This document shows positions 33,734 through 43,434 of a DNA stretch of 64,000 nt, piece after piece. The translations under genes were made by a program, and so were the position numbers. Each line of letters begins with the position of its first letter. The stretch's first letter is position 1. Source of the DNA: Mytilus edulis (Eukaryota > Mollusca > Bivalvia > Mytilida > Mytilidae); NCBI RefSeq assembly GCF_963676685.1, contig NC_092357.1:20922647-20986646 (forward strand), read 5' to 3'. A model generated the notes under the pieces. That model was not told the origin of the DNA. It did no database searches and saw only the letters and a program-made list of their open reading frames with translations.

Positions 33734-36115
33734 TTAAGTCGCTTTCATCTTAATTGCCAGTATATCAGACTTAAAATGCTTGGTACCAAAAATGGAGTTT
33801 TTATTCTGTCCTTGAACAAATATATTCTGACCTGATGAAAAATCAAGAACTTCTATAACGTAAGGTTGAAATTCCAATCTTCTATTAAAAATCAAAGACC
33901 AAAATGCCGATGAAGGCCATTTTGGAACGATCAATGTTCCCTCAGCTCTACAGAGAATGAGATGTTTAATACTTTTAGCCACTAAACTTATCGGAGGAAC
34001 CATCCAATTATTTTCCATTGTCCAATTTTGAGCAAAAGCGTCAATAGCAGTGCTTCCTGGATTCCAAAATTTTGAGTTGAACCTTTTCAGTTTAGTATTA
34101 TGAAAATTGGCAAATCTATCGATTGTGTAAGGACCCCAAATTTCATTCATGAAAGTAAAAAACTGAAACGAGGTTTGCCAGTCATCAATATCAACCATTT
34201 TAGATATGAAGTCAGCTTTGAAATTTTCACACCGAGGTATCCAAGTAGGACACAACGTGATACCCGACCTTGTACATGTTCTAAAAATATCATAAGCTAA
34301 ATGTTGTAAATGCAACTTTGTACTGCCTTTATTGATTATATTTACACAATTTTGGTTGTCTGTATGCCATTTAACTATTTTACATTTCAGATCGTGTTCA
34401 AACGAATTCAACGATAACTGAATAGCCCTGAGTTCACGCCAAGTGGAACTCAATTTTTTCTCATTTTCATTCAACATACAATGAAAAATCTTTTCATTTG
34501 ATTCAACAGTATATGCACCTAAAGCTACATTACTTGCATCTGAATATATCATAATTCTCGGTAAAGAATCATTCAATAAACGCTTCTCATTAAGCTCCAA
34601 CAAGTTTTCCTGCCAAAATTTCAATTCAGCTAATACACATTTTTCATATACTAAATATAGTTTTGAATCCCACGTTTTTCTGTTTTCTATCGCGAAATAT
34701 ATATGCCTCGTCATTAAATTTGTGACATTACCCATAACTGGTGACATTGATATAATTCTTCCGGCAAATTGAGCCAGCATACGTGCGTTCAAATTTGAAA
34801 ATGATTTTAGTATAATATCAAGAGAATTTTTAGTGTCTTTAATTCTGCGCTCTGGCACCTTTAAAGTAAAATCTTTAGAATCCCAAATCAATCCTAACCA
34901 TTCTAAACACTGAACCGGTTCAAAAATTGATTTTTCTTCATTGACAATAAATCCAGCCAGTTTAAGTGATGACTTTACAAATTCAGAAGTATCTTTACAA
35001 TTTTTATAACCTTCATCCATGCCTAATCCATCGTCCAGATAAAGAACAATATTAACACCATTTTCTCGCCAATACTTTACCATTGGTCTCAAACATTTAG
35101 TGAATATATAGGGGGCGCTACTCAAACCAAAAGCTAATACAGAAAAGCAGTAAAACTTGTTATTCCCGGAAAAACCTAAATATGTTTGTTGTTCTTTACA
35201 GATGTCCAAATGAAAATATCCAGATTTTAAATCAAATTTAATTAGAAAATGATCTTTTTGGAAGAATTCCATTGCAATTTTCCAATCTTCAAATTTTACC
35301 TTGTTTTTCAAAACATAGAAATTCAATTCACTTAAATCTAAAATCAAACGCTTTTTACCAGTCTTTTGTGTAGCAACACTGAGAGGATTAACGACGAATG
35401 GTTGAAATGGTACTTCTAGAATACAGCCATTGCTAATTAACTCAGTTATCGCTTCATTTACAAACAAACTATTTTTTAAAGCAGATATATTATTCCGAAA
35501 TTTCATTGGGGGGGGTTGTTTCATAAATGGAATTATATAACCCTTTTCAATGGTGTCCAACACAAATTTGTTGGCCCCAATGTGTTTCCAAAACTCTATA
35601 TGTTTAAATAAGCTTGATTTTACTCCTTTGGCGATTTTTGAAAAATCTATATTATCAAAATATTTAACATGTTGAAAGAGAACATTACTATGACCAAATA
35701 GCATTAAATTGTCAACAAAAGAAATATACTCATCTTGTATCTTTTCACTTTGACAAGTTTCCAAAGGTTGGTTTGTTTGTTGCTTTTGGGCAGTTCCTCT
35801 TGAAGTGGCCAGTTTGGTGACACTCGTAACAGGTGTCGTATGGGGTCGCCTCGCGGCGACGGAACCTCGGAAAGGGCTGCTGAGTAGCGTTGTAAGGCTG
35901 ATAGTAACTGTTACTAGTATCAGTAGGGTTGGCAGGTCTAGAAACGGTGGCGGACGGTTTTGAGTAAGGTTTTCCACGGGTTTTCTTTTCTTTGATTGTC
36001 TTGAGGGCCCTGCTTTCTGCTTGCCGTAAGCGTTTTTCATCTTCTGAATCTGATGCCAGGTCATCACTTTCGTATTCTCTGACTGTGGACCAGCCTGCTG
36101 GCGACTTGTCGGCAA
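33734..36115 (-). CDS. Ngaro reverse transcriptase-RNase H (up to 793 aa)
   Basis: Copies the element's RNA to DNA and removes the RNA strand. Reverse transcriptase motifs run from about residue 215: KKRLILDLSELN, FLIKFDLKSGYFHLDI, and the catalytic YLDD at 359-362. RNase H follows with Asp526 (YSDAS), Glu561 (WRELRAI) and Asp586 (HTDNQN). The C-terminal part (about 640-793) matches the region found after RNase H in DIRS-like elements. The first 120 or so residues overlap gag in another frame and look like shadow coding, so translation probably begins later or by frameshift from gag. The frame is intact, suggesting a recent copy. Confidence 0.93.
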   Translation of the reverse strand: MPTSRQQAGPQSENTKVMTWHQIQKMKNAYGKQKAGPSRQSKKRKPVENLTQNRPPPFLDLPTLLILVTVTISLTTLLSSPFRGSVAARRPHTTPVTSVTKLATSRGTAQKQQTNQPLETCQSEKIQDEYISFVDNLMLFGHSNVLFQHVKYFDNIDFSKIAKGVKSSLFKHIEFWKHIGANKFVLDTIEKGYIIPFMKQPPPMKFRNNISALKNSLFVNEAITELISNGCILEVPFQPFVVNPLSVATQKTGKKRLILDLSELNFYVLKNKVKFEDWKIAMEFFQKDHFLIKFDLKSGYFHLDICKEQQTYLGFSGNNKFYCFSVLAFGLSSAPYIFTKCLRPMVKYWRENGVNIVLYLDDGLGMDEGYKNCKDTSEFVKSSLKLAGFIVNEEKSIFEPVQCLEWLGLIWDSKDFTLKVPERRIKDTKNSLDIILKSFSNLNARMLAQFAGRIISMSPVMGNVTNLMTRHIYFAIENRKTWDSKLYLVYEKCVLAELKFWQENLLELNEKRLLNDSLPRIMIYSDASNVALGAYTVESNEKIFHCMLNENEKKLSSTWRELRAIQLSLNSFEHDLKCKIVKWHTDNQNCVNIINKGSTKLHLQHLAYDIFRTCTRSGITLCPTWIPRCENFKADFISKMVDIDDWQTSFQFFTFMNEIWGPYTIDRFANFHNTKLKRFNSKFWNPGSTAIDAFAQNWTMENNWMVPPISLVAKSIKHLILCRAEGTLIVPKWPSSAFWSLIFNRRLEFQPYVIEVLDFSSGQNIFVQGQNKNSIFGTKHFKSDILAIKMKAT

Positions 36116-36458
36116 TTCGAATTAATTTATTCCTCCTGTTGATTTTAAGAATAAGGCCCGATATCAAATTGGTGCTAACGGAATCTTCCGCGGATGTACG
36201 CTTCTGAAGTTTCTGCAATTCGGAAACTATATCTGAGTTGAAGGAGTATTGAATCTGATTCCCTTCCCCCTTAAGCTTAACAGACACCTCTTTCTTGAGC
36301 TTCTTAGCTAGGGAGTCGTTCCCGGAGACTAACTCGTTCTTCAGAGAAGAAATCTTACTATCAAAATAAGATGTAAAAAGTTCAAAAGTTTGATCACTTA
36401 TCTGTGGTACAGAACTAGACTTGGCACCTGAATGTACTGGTGGCTCGTGCAAAAGCAA
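35745..36458 (-). CDS. Ngaro Gag-like protein (237 aa)
   Basis: A nucleocapsid-type protein. A charged, coiled-coil-like N-terminal part (residues 20-110, with LKNELVSGNDSLAKKLKKE) is followed by a low-complexity linker rich in Pro, Ser, Tyr and Gln and by one zinc knuckle, CYECHQTGHFKRNC, near residues 210-223. It overlaps the start of the reverse transcriptase frame by about 370 bases, so the two are probably translated by frameshift or re-initiation. It begins only about 35 bases after the A1 repeat, close to the likely transcription start. Confidence 0.85.
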   Translation of the reverse strand: MLLHEPPVHSGAKSSSVPQISDQTFELFTSYFDSKISSLKNELVSGNDSLAKKLKKEVSVKLKGEGNQIQYSFNSDIVSELQKLQKRTSAEDSVSTNLISGLILKINRRNKLIRIADKSPAGWSTVREYESDDLASDSEDEKRLRQAESRALKTIKEKKTRGKPYSKPSATVSRPANPTDTSNSYYQPYNATQQPFPRFRRREATPYDTCYECHQTGHFKRNCPKATNKPTFGNLSK

Positions 36459-36493
36459 AGTGTCCTCGTCGTCTGAGTGGTTTTTCGGTCATT

Positions 36494-36768
36494 ATGTGTA
36501 TAACGAAACGGAAGGTATGCTACTCTGTAAAGGCAGAACTTCGAATAACTGGTTATAAAAATATCTTATATTTATAATGAGATTCTGCACGAGAATCACG
36601 ATCCTACCCTCGTACAAACGGGTAGAATACCTGCATTGCGACATACAATAGCCAATCAAATCATACAATAACAAACCAGGTATGCAACCATGTGCTCATC
36701 AACACGTGTTGAACATAAACAAACACAAACAAGTCATGTGCTTCCGATACTATTAATAAATATATTTA
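36494..36768 (-). repeat. Ngaro A1 repeat
   Basis: Outer 5' repeat, identical by reading to A2 (32045-32319). It probably carries the element's promoter, since gag begins just inside it. Confidence 0.9.
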
Positions 36769-37109
36769 TAAAAACACCCATTATTATTATATAAACATCT
36801 ATTGAAATATTTTTGTTGACGTTTAAGGAATAGGTAACAAATAAAATGTTGGCATTCGAGGAAGACACCAAACAAATCTGTACCACAATCTCTATAATTA
36901 TTTATTTATTAGTGATATATACATAAACATATGTTAAAACTTTGTAAACATTTTTAGTAATGAAAAAAAAAGGTTTAAAGTAATTTTCCTTACATAGAAT
37001 TGTTAATTCTTGATATTAGTTATATTTATCAAATAAACAAATTGAATTCTTTGACTTTATTGTATTGCATTTTCAATTAATCACTGCATCCTCTTTAACA
37101 TTCATTTTT
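36769..37109. other. right half of hAT-like interior
   Basis: AT-rich, non-coding; contains the diverged partner (GTTGGCATTCGAGGAA) of sequence near 30880-30960. Confidence 0.5.
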
Positions 37110-37226
37110 ACCAGTATTGCCCAGTATTACCCGGTAAAACCCAGTAAAACCCGGGTTTTCCCAGTGTTTCCCACCGGGCTGGGCAATACTCATAAAACCC
37201 AGGTTTTTGCCAACCCTGGTTACCAA

Positions 37227-39959
37227 CTATCTTTGTTTCTCTACTATAATCTGCAAAGAGATCGGTTCTTTATGTGTGACCTCAATGATCGTCAGGCTTG
37301 ATTATCGGTACCCTTTTTTCCTGATGTAACAATGGCAAATTCTGAGAAAAACAAGAAATTTTTAGCATATCCAGGTCTTTTATAAAGTGAGGGGGGGGGG
37401 GGGGGATTATTCCATATAACAGAAAAATATATTTGATTTCATACCCAAAAAATTACATACAATAGGGGTTTATCAGCCATGTGTCAGCAGAACTTGTCTT
37501 ACAATAGAATTTAACTTTGCATTACAATGTACATTAAATTAAAAATATGGAAAAAAGAAAATTTAGTCAATGCATGCTTCAAAATTGTGAACATTAATTA
37601 CATTGAATGAAAAAAAGTCAATTTGCAGTGGACAGAAGTACATGTACAATTTTTGTTATATTATACCTGCTTTAAGATACGGAGGCGAATCCCGGGGGTC
37701 TGGGGATTGGAACCCCCTCTTTTTATGGACGATTAATACATTTGAATGGGTACATATAGTTGGAACACGCCCCCCCCCTAATCCTGGGTTGGGAATACTC
37801 AAACCTCCTTTTAAAATTGGCTGTTGCTCGCCTTAATCAAGAGAAAGAATCTGGACATCCAAAAAGCCAGAAAGGGATTTAAAACATTATAATCAACACA
37901 AAGAAAACTGAACAAAAAGCTGTAGTGCAATCTGATATCATGCAGTTCACATGATTCCTATTTTTACAAGTTTTTGAATGTTTATTCTTCTTATATTTGA
38001 ATTCAAAAGTCCTACAAACAACTGTTGAGTCCTTTAATTAAATTATTGATTGAATAATGAATGATTAGTTAAGCTGATCAGTAAATAAGTCTGAAAATGC
38101 ATTGTTTAAATAAAAGAATGTTATTATGTCATAAAAAATACCGAAGCAACTTCAAATCTAATCCATATTCATATTTAACTGCTCTAAAATGCATGGTCAA
38201 TTGAACTACAAAACATAAACCTGAGACTACTATAACATAGAGATTGGTCACTTCCCATGTTATAGTAGTCTCAGACAAAAACAAAGCTGACTTAAATACA
38301 GTATGTTCAGAAATGTTTTGAAGAATGGACAACAATGAGATATTTATTATTCTGATATCAGAAAAAATCTCATAGAATTAAATCAGAATGCGAGTTCTTT
38401 TTATAACGATTATCAATTTAATTGTATTATTTACTTTAATAAAAATCTCATGATAGTTTCTGAATTTACATTCATCACTTAGCTAGTCAACCTCTGCTCT
38501 TAGAAATTTAAGTTTCCTAGGACTTAATGTGGTTGAAATACTGCTAACTTTTACCAAAAATCTCTTTTTTTAAGACATTCATTACAATTTCAGAAAAAAA
38601 ATCATAAAGTTATAAATGTATCACATAAATTATCAGAATGCTAGTTTGTATTATCATGATTATCATGATTATTGCAATAACTTGTTATTCAATTAATTAA
38701 AAAATATATCAATTATTTTTTAAATTGATAGCCCAAAATATTAATTTGGAATCAGTACATACATTTGTTTTTTTAAACATCTATATACTATTCATTAGGG
38801 CACTTATTAAAATTAAATTTTACACAAGACAGTCATGGCAGTTCCCAATTACAGTGCATGGTCATTATAAATATCATAATAATGACACAATGACACAATG
38901 ACAACCAAATTTATTGTAATGTTGATATATGTAAACTGAAATCATTGCAGAAGTTTTCTTTCAAATGACTTAATGTTTGTTAGTCACTTTACTTTAAATA
39001 TTTAACCTGTACTAAAATAAAGAGATGTAGAATGGTTGCCAATGAGATAATTAGTCTAAAAACTATCCATCAGAGTCTAAATAATGTGTGTCATGTCTGT
39101 TAGCAGTTATAGGTCACTTTACAGACATCAACAATGAATACATTTCATTGTTTTCAGGCAGATGAGGAAGAAGAGTAATAGTAGCTTTTTAGCTTACTAC
39201 AAGAGAATATAAATAAGAAATATAATAATATAAATAAGGAAATAATAGAGAAAAAAAGACAGGACTTAGCCACTGGACTATATGTAAAGTGTTCCCTTAC
39301 TAATCTTTAGAGGAGCTGCTGTATACTTAGAAAAAACGATGTTGAGGACTTGGCCACATGAATCAGCATTTTTAGACACTACAGTATGGTCAATTACAAT
39401 CTGCCCTATTTACTCCAACCTATAATGAGTATTAAATTTAATACCTAGGGTGGGAATTAAACCCATGTAACTATGTTCATTTACTCTATTGTTCTCTATG
39501 TACATACATGTATATGAAATATATCAAATGCAAAAAAATGCTGTAATGTAAATATGTTAATTTACATCATTACAGCCTCAGTTTTCTAAGGACCTAGTAA
39601 AGGAAGTCCCTGGACCTAGCTAGACCTGTTTCTTATGCAAGGTGTATTATATAACTCTTGAATGTATTAAAATGCCGCAATTGTAAAATTAATTTTATCT
39701 GCTGTTAAACAATAAAAACACGATAATGGTTATTTCTAAGTATTGAGTAACAATTAACAACGTGCAATTTAGGTAAACAAACATCAATAATCTACCACGT
39801 GCTTGTCTGCTGTGCTTGAATTCAAAACGACCCAGCAGGTTTTTTTACACGAATTTTAACTAAAGCAGACAGTTTAAACATATATCTTTATTTACCAAAG
39901 TCATAACAACTATAGGCATACAACATATAAACTACACAAGTATACATCGATAGCAGAAG
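37227..39959 (+). other. caspase intron, mostly unstructured
   Basis: AT-rich with a G run at about 37390-37406 and short simple repeats. A perfect hairpin lies at 38221-38274. No exon is supported. Confidence 0.5.
38221..38274. repeat. perfect 18-bp inverted repeat (hairpin)
   Basis: CTGAGACTACTATAACAT is followed, after an 18-base loop, by its exact reverse complement. The size fits a small hairpin RNA, a tiny MITE remnant or a chance snap-back duplication. Nothing nearby decides between these. Confidence 0.75.
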
Positions 39960-40985
39960 GTAATGTGTTTAACATATTACATCATGTTAGATCTTAATTT
40001 TTGTGCACGAAATATAAATTTACCCAAATTACATAATTCTTTAAGATTATTAGAACTCATTAATTGTATATATTTATACATAGAAGGTTTTCTCCAATAA
40101 TATGGTTTTATAAAATAAGATCTAAGACCTTGATAAGTAGGGCATTTCAAAATAAAATGCATCTCATCTTCAATGTCGTCTTTACAAAAACTACATAGTC
40201 TATTACTTCTTGGAATTGCAGAATAGCGACCACATTCTATAGCTAGATCATGACTACTAAGTCATATTTTGGTAATACATGTCTTATAAATAACTGGTAT
40301 TGGTTTACATAAATAATTTTGTAAACAAAAATTATGAACCATATATCTATAACTTGTACATTTAACTAAATTATTCATTTGGCTGTCAAAATCTTGCTTC
40401 ATACAATCAAATAGGCGTTGTTTAATTATCAAGTAAAAACTACTGGAGAGCTTACTATCTAAAAATAAACCTTGATTATACCAAATATCACCTAAACCTA
40501 TACTGAGCAACTCATTTTTAATAAAATACAACCAATTTGTCTTATTATTTGGACATTTTTGTAAATCGTCATATAAAAAACAGTAACAGTTTTTCAAAAT
40601 ACAGTTTGTAGTACATAACAGCTTAAACCAGTATTTAAAAATTCGACATTTTCTGGTGTGCAATAATGGTAATCTACCTAGCTCATAGTACACCATGACA
40701 TTACTAGTAGAGCTTTTTACTTTCATAATATTTTTACAATAGCCCAAATGTATCCTTTCTATAGCTGGTGCCTTGTGAGCACCCCAAATTTCACAACCAT
40801 AACAAAGTACACTGTTTATATAAGTATCAAAAAGTGAAAGTAGAGTTACAAAATTCAAATATATATCCTTGTCTGTTTTCCTATTAGTTCTATAAGAAAT
40901 GCATTTGCTGTTATGACTTGTATATGCATGGAAATATAATGAAGATAACATTGATTTTTTTACCGTAAAAGTTGTTAACACAACA
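39960..40985 (-). pseudogene. LINE 3' fragment (end of reverse-transcriptase ORF)
   Basis: The - strand encodes the region downstream of the reverse transcriptase core of a mollusc LINE: LFDTYINSVLCYGCEIWG near the start, YYELGRLPLLHTRKCRIFKYW, then after a stop at 40262 a zinc-like segment LCSFCKDDIEDEMHFILKCP (about 40145-40205) and a tail to about 39977. No catalytic motif is included, so this is a 5'-truncated copy. The family differs from the LINE at 20805-25930. It ends close to 39960 without a visible poly-A tail. Confidence 0.8.
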
Positions 40986-41571
40986 TTCCTGAGCTATACA
41001 CACACAACACATTCCACTTTTGTAACGATGGATGGTAGCGTATAGCCACTTTATAACAGTAAATCACATTGGATAAGCTACCCTTCACAGTACATTATAT
41101 GCAAATTAATGAATGGATACGCATTTGTGTCACCTCTTAAATTGATGGATAAACGTAAACATTGAAATCCGCCATTTTGACGTAGGAAACAACTAATTTT
41201 CAATCTCGGATTAAAGGACATTGCGCACATTGCCAGCGTATCATACATAGCCAGTCATGTGCAAAGATATCTTTTAATTAGTTTTCAACACTTACTTTTC
41301 TATGTTTCTAGTTAATTTAATGTTTTAATTTCCTACAGAACGGAACATCGTTCTCAAAGATGCCGAACAAAAGATTATAAGTGGCGCTGTTTGTGGGCGT
41401 AAAACATGTCGACAGATTGACCTTTATCTGTCAGATTCAGGCGTTTACCGTTCAACTGTGAACGTGTTGATGCCCTATTTATTTAAGACAACCATTATGA
41501 AATCCTCATTTATGGAATTGTTTTAAAATTTCTCTGTAAAATGAAACTAAAATTCTTAAAATAAATTTTAG
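40986..41571 (+). other. caspase intron, 3' end
   Basis: Ends with the acceptor AAATTTTAG at 41563-41571. A CCTACAG at 41331-41337 could be a decoy acceptor, but what follows gives no caspase-like reading. Confidence 0.6.
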
Positions 41572-41833
41572 GAGTGCTTTTGTCATCTGATCTTCAAATG
41601 GATGGTCCATCCGTTGATGACTGCATTAATCTAGATGTTGCTCCCGTGTCAGAAAACACAGAAGAGAAGGACGCAGCTCCGCATGCGTCAGATAACCAGA
41701 AAGTGATTCCTGATGAATCAGACTTTCTTCTTGGATACGCCACAGTATTTGGCTACGTATCCTATAGAAGTAGATCACAGGGTTCATTTTATGTAAAAAG
41801 TCTGACAGAAAATTTGGATAACCATGCTGACAC
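41572..41833 (+). CDS. caspase exon C (linker and small subunit)
   Basis: The first two bases complete Gly with exon B (GEDMEPG then VLLSSDLQMDG). About 45 acidic residues form the linker that caspases cut to activate themselves; several Asp residues are available. The small subunit begins with IPDESDFLLGYAT, then GYVSYRSRSQGSFYVKSLTENL, which forms the substrate-binding groove. Position ATVFGY replaces the more usual ATVPGY. The donor GTAAGT starts at 41834 and the exon ends in phase 2, matching exon D. Confidence 0.95.
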
Positions 41834-42213
41834 GTAAGTTATATATGGGCTGCGTCGAATAGAAATCGAACTTATGTAAGTGTACGTATATATGTACATG
41901 TGTAAGACTTTGATTAAATTTGGAACATTCAAAAACGAAATAAAAGATGAATTTCGTATATTTTAATATCATATTATTTTTTTTTTTACAAAGAAAAATT
42001 GTCAAGTCTAAATAGGTTAACAGATGTATTGATATTCAGTTGAATAAGGTCGATTTCTATCCAACGCAGCTCAATTATGTTAATATCCTACTCTTTTGTT
42101 TATAAAACGTTTTCATATATATATATTAGGAGAACGATTCAATCAAAATCTGCTTTTGTTCTTAAGTAAAAGTTTACGAACCAGAAATAATTAAAAATAT
42201 ATTAAATACATGT

Positions 42214-42310
42214 AGTTGAAGACCCATTGGGGGCCTTTGGCTGTGTTCTGCTCTTTGGTCGGGTTGTTGTCTCTTTGATATATTTCCCATTTCCATTCTC
42301 AATTTTATTT
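42214..42310 (+). repeat. dispersed mussel repeat fragment
   Basis: GGTCGGGTTGTTGTCTCTTTGATA and TTCCCATTTCCATTCTCAATTTT-type sequence, shared with 48890-49015 and 50935-51030. Confidence 0.75.
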
Positions 42311-42604
42311 CTATTTTTAAGTTTGCGAAAATTCATCGTAAAATTATTCGTTCCAGAAGTAAACGCTAAATCAAATTATCAGTATAAAGATGGAGTACTG
42401 ATGGTCATTCAATTTATCACACGTGTAACCGACATACAGGGAAGTCAAAACAATCTGAAATATACAAATGTTAAACAGAGCGAGTCGGGACAAAGCAAGC
42501 ATCTCCTTTATGCATAATTACGCCATTTGTCGAAAAAGAGGCCAAGTTGGAGAGAACATTTAAATAGAAAGATCAAAACCGGCAAAAATATGTTCTCTTT
42601 TGTA

Positions 42605-43110
42605 TAAAAATAAGAAAATGTGGTATCATTGCCAATGAGACAACTCTCTACCGTACGGCCTTTAACAATGAACAAAACCCACACCGTATAGTAAACAATA
42701 AAATGCCCCGAAATGACAGATGTAAAACAATTTAAACGAGAAAACTAACGGCCTGATTTATGTACAAAACAATGAATAAAAAAAATATGATATACAGCAA
42801 CAAACGACAACAACTGAATTACAGGCTGTGGACTTGGGACAGGCACTTACAGAATGCGGCGGGGTTAAACATTTTTGAGGCGCCCAAACCTCCCCCTAAC
42901 CTTGAACAGTGGTGTAACAGCACAACATATGAACAAACTATAAAAATCAGTTGAAAAGGGCTTAACTCATTAGATTGATACAAAGCAGAAAAACACAAAC
43001 CGGACTTTGCAAGGTATTTATACATCCCTCAACAAAAAAGACAATAAGTACAGATCTGAGAGTACTCACAGTTATTGACAGCTAGTTCAAAGCCAATAAC
43101 AACTAATGAA
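42605..43110 (-). repeat. dispersed mussel repeat, reverse orientation
   Basis: Inverted relative of 46560-47005: TTGCCAATGAGACAACTCT, CCGTACGGCC, AAATGCCCCGAAATGACA, ACAGAATGCGGCGGGGTTAAAC in reverse order. The two copies bracket the caspase 3' end. Confidence 0.8.
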
Positions 43111-43292
43111 AAAATCATGTTCCTCTTTTATCCATGGATATTCGAAAATATTCAATTTTTACTATTTTTATTTTTATTGGCACATAAACTCCAACAAGCC
43201 CAATCGTTATTATTAGCATTCAACTTATGAATAAACACCATCTAAAGCTGACTTCTTATCTGAATATAATTATAGCATGGCTTTTTTTGCAG

Positions 43293-43434
43293 GTTGGATT
43301 TGCAAGCGTTAATGGTTAAAGTAACTCACGATGTCTCCGAGGAAAATATAGGAAAACAAGCAAAAAAACAAGTTCCAATGACACAAATAACACTGCGGAG
43401 ATTACTCATTTTCTCTCCAGATAACTTGAAATGA
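43293..43434 (+). CDS. caspase exon D (C-terminus)
   Basis: Reads LDLQALMVKVTHDVSEENIG, then KKQVPMTQITLRRLLIFSP and ends with a TGA stop at 43432-43434. This is the last helix and strand of the small subunit, where caspases typically have a P..stTLrk.lyF pattern. The first base completes Thr with exon C. Confidence 0.93.

Larger units (their letters stand above)
31677..36768 (-). mobile_element. Ngaro-type (DIRS order) tyrosine-recombinase retrotransposon
   Basis: A complete 5,092-bp element read on the - strand: A1 repeat, gag, reverse transcriptase-RNase H, tyrosine recombinase, then B1, A2 and B2. The split direct repeats A1-ORFs-B1-A2-B2 and the lack of a methyltransferase domain fit Ngaro rather than DIRS1. 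A1 and A2 (275 bp) appear identical and B1/B2 (102 bp) differ by one base. There is no target duplication, as expected for recombinase-mediated insertion. All three ORFs are open, so it may still be active. Confidence 0.9.
30420..37218. mobile_element. hAT-like non-autonomous element, host of a Ngaro insertion
   Basis: The ends read AAGGGTTGGTAAAG on the left and, reversed, CAGGGTTGGCAAAAAC on the right, resembling the hAT terminal pattern CAGGG. GTTACCAA is duplicated at 30412-30419 and 37219-37226, an 8-bp duplication as hAT makes. Subterminal parts of both arms (30430-30530, 37110-37215) contain many CCCGGTAA/GGGTAATA motifs and the palindrome GGGAAAACCCGGGTTTTCCC. Without the 5.1-kb Ngaro the element is about 1.7 kb and encodes no transposase. 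Confidence 0.8.
41834..43292 (+). other. caspase intron with dispersed mussel repeats
   Basis: Holds a fragment at 42214-42310 and a longer repeat at 42605-43110, both listed separately. Ends with CTTTTTTTGCAG at 43281-43292. Confidence 0.7.
20460..43434 (+). other. caspase gene, visible part (four exons)
   Basis: Exons at 20460-20531, 27851-28243, 41572-41833 and 43293-43434 join with matching phases (1, 1, 2) into about 289 codons ending at a stop. They cover the caspase fold from its first strand to the C-terminus. Introns are 7.3, 13.3 and 1.5 kb, and the first two are filled with mobile elements. Prodomain exons are not visible; the 17.3-kb foldback element lies about 475 bp upstream of the first visible exon, so they would have to lie before 2699 or outside the window. 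Confidence 0.9.

Noticed and set aside
35760..36115. N-terminal 120 residues of the Ngaro reverse transcriptase frame as a separate domain
   Set aside because: This part overlaps gag in another frame and has no domain; it is most likely shadow coding.
41338..41512. Possible extra caspase exon after CCTACAG
   Set aside because: The following frame has no caspase similarity, and exons B and C already join in phase without it.
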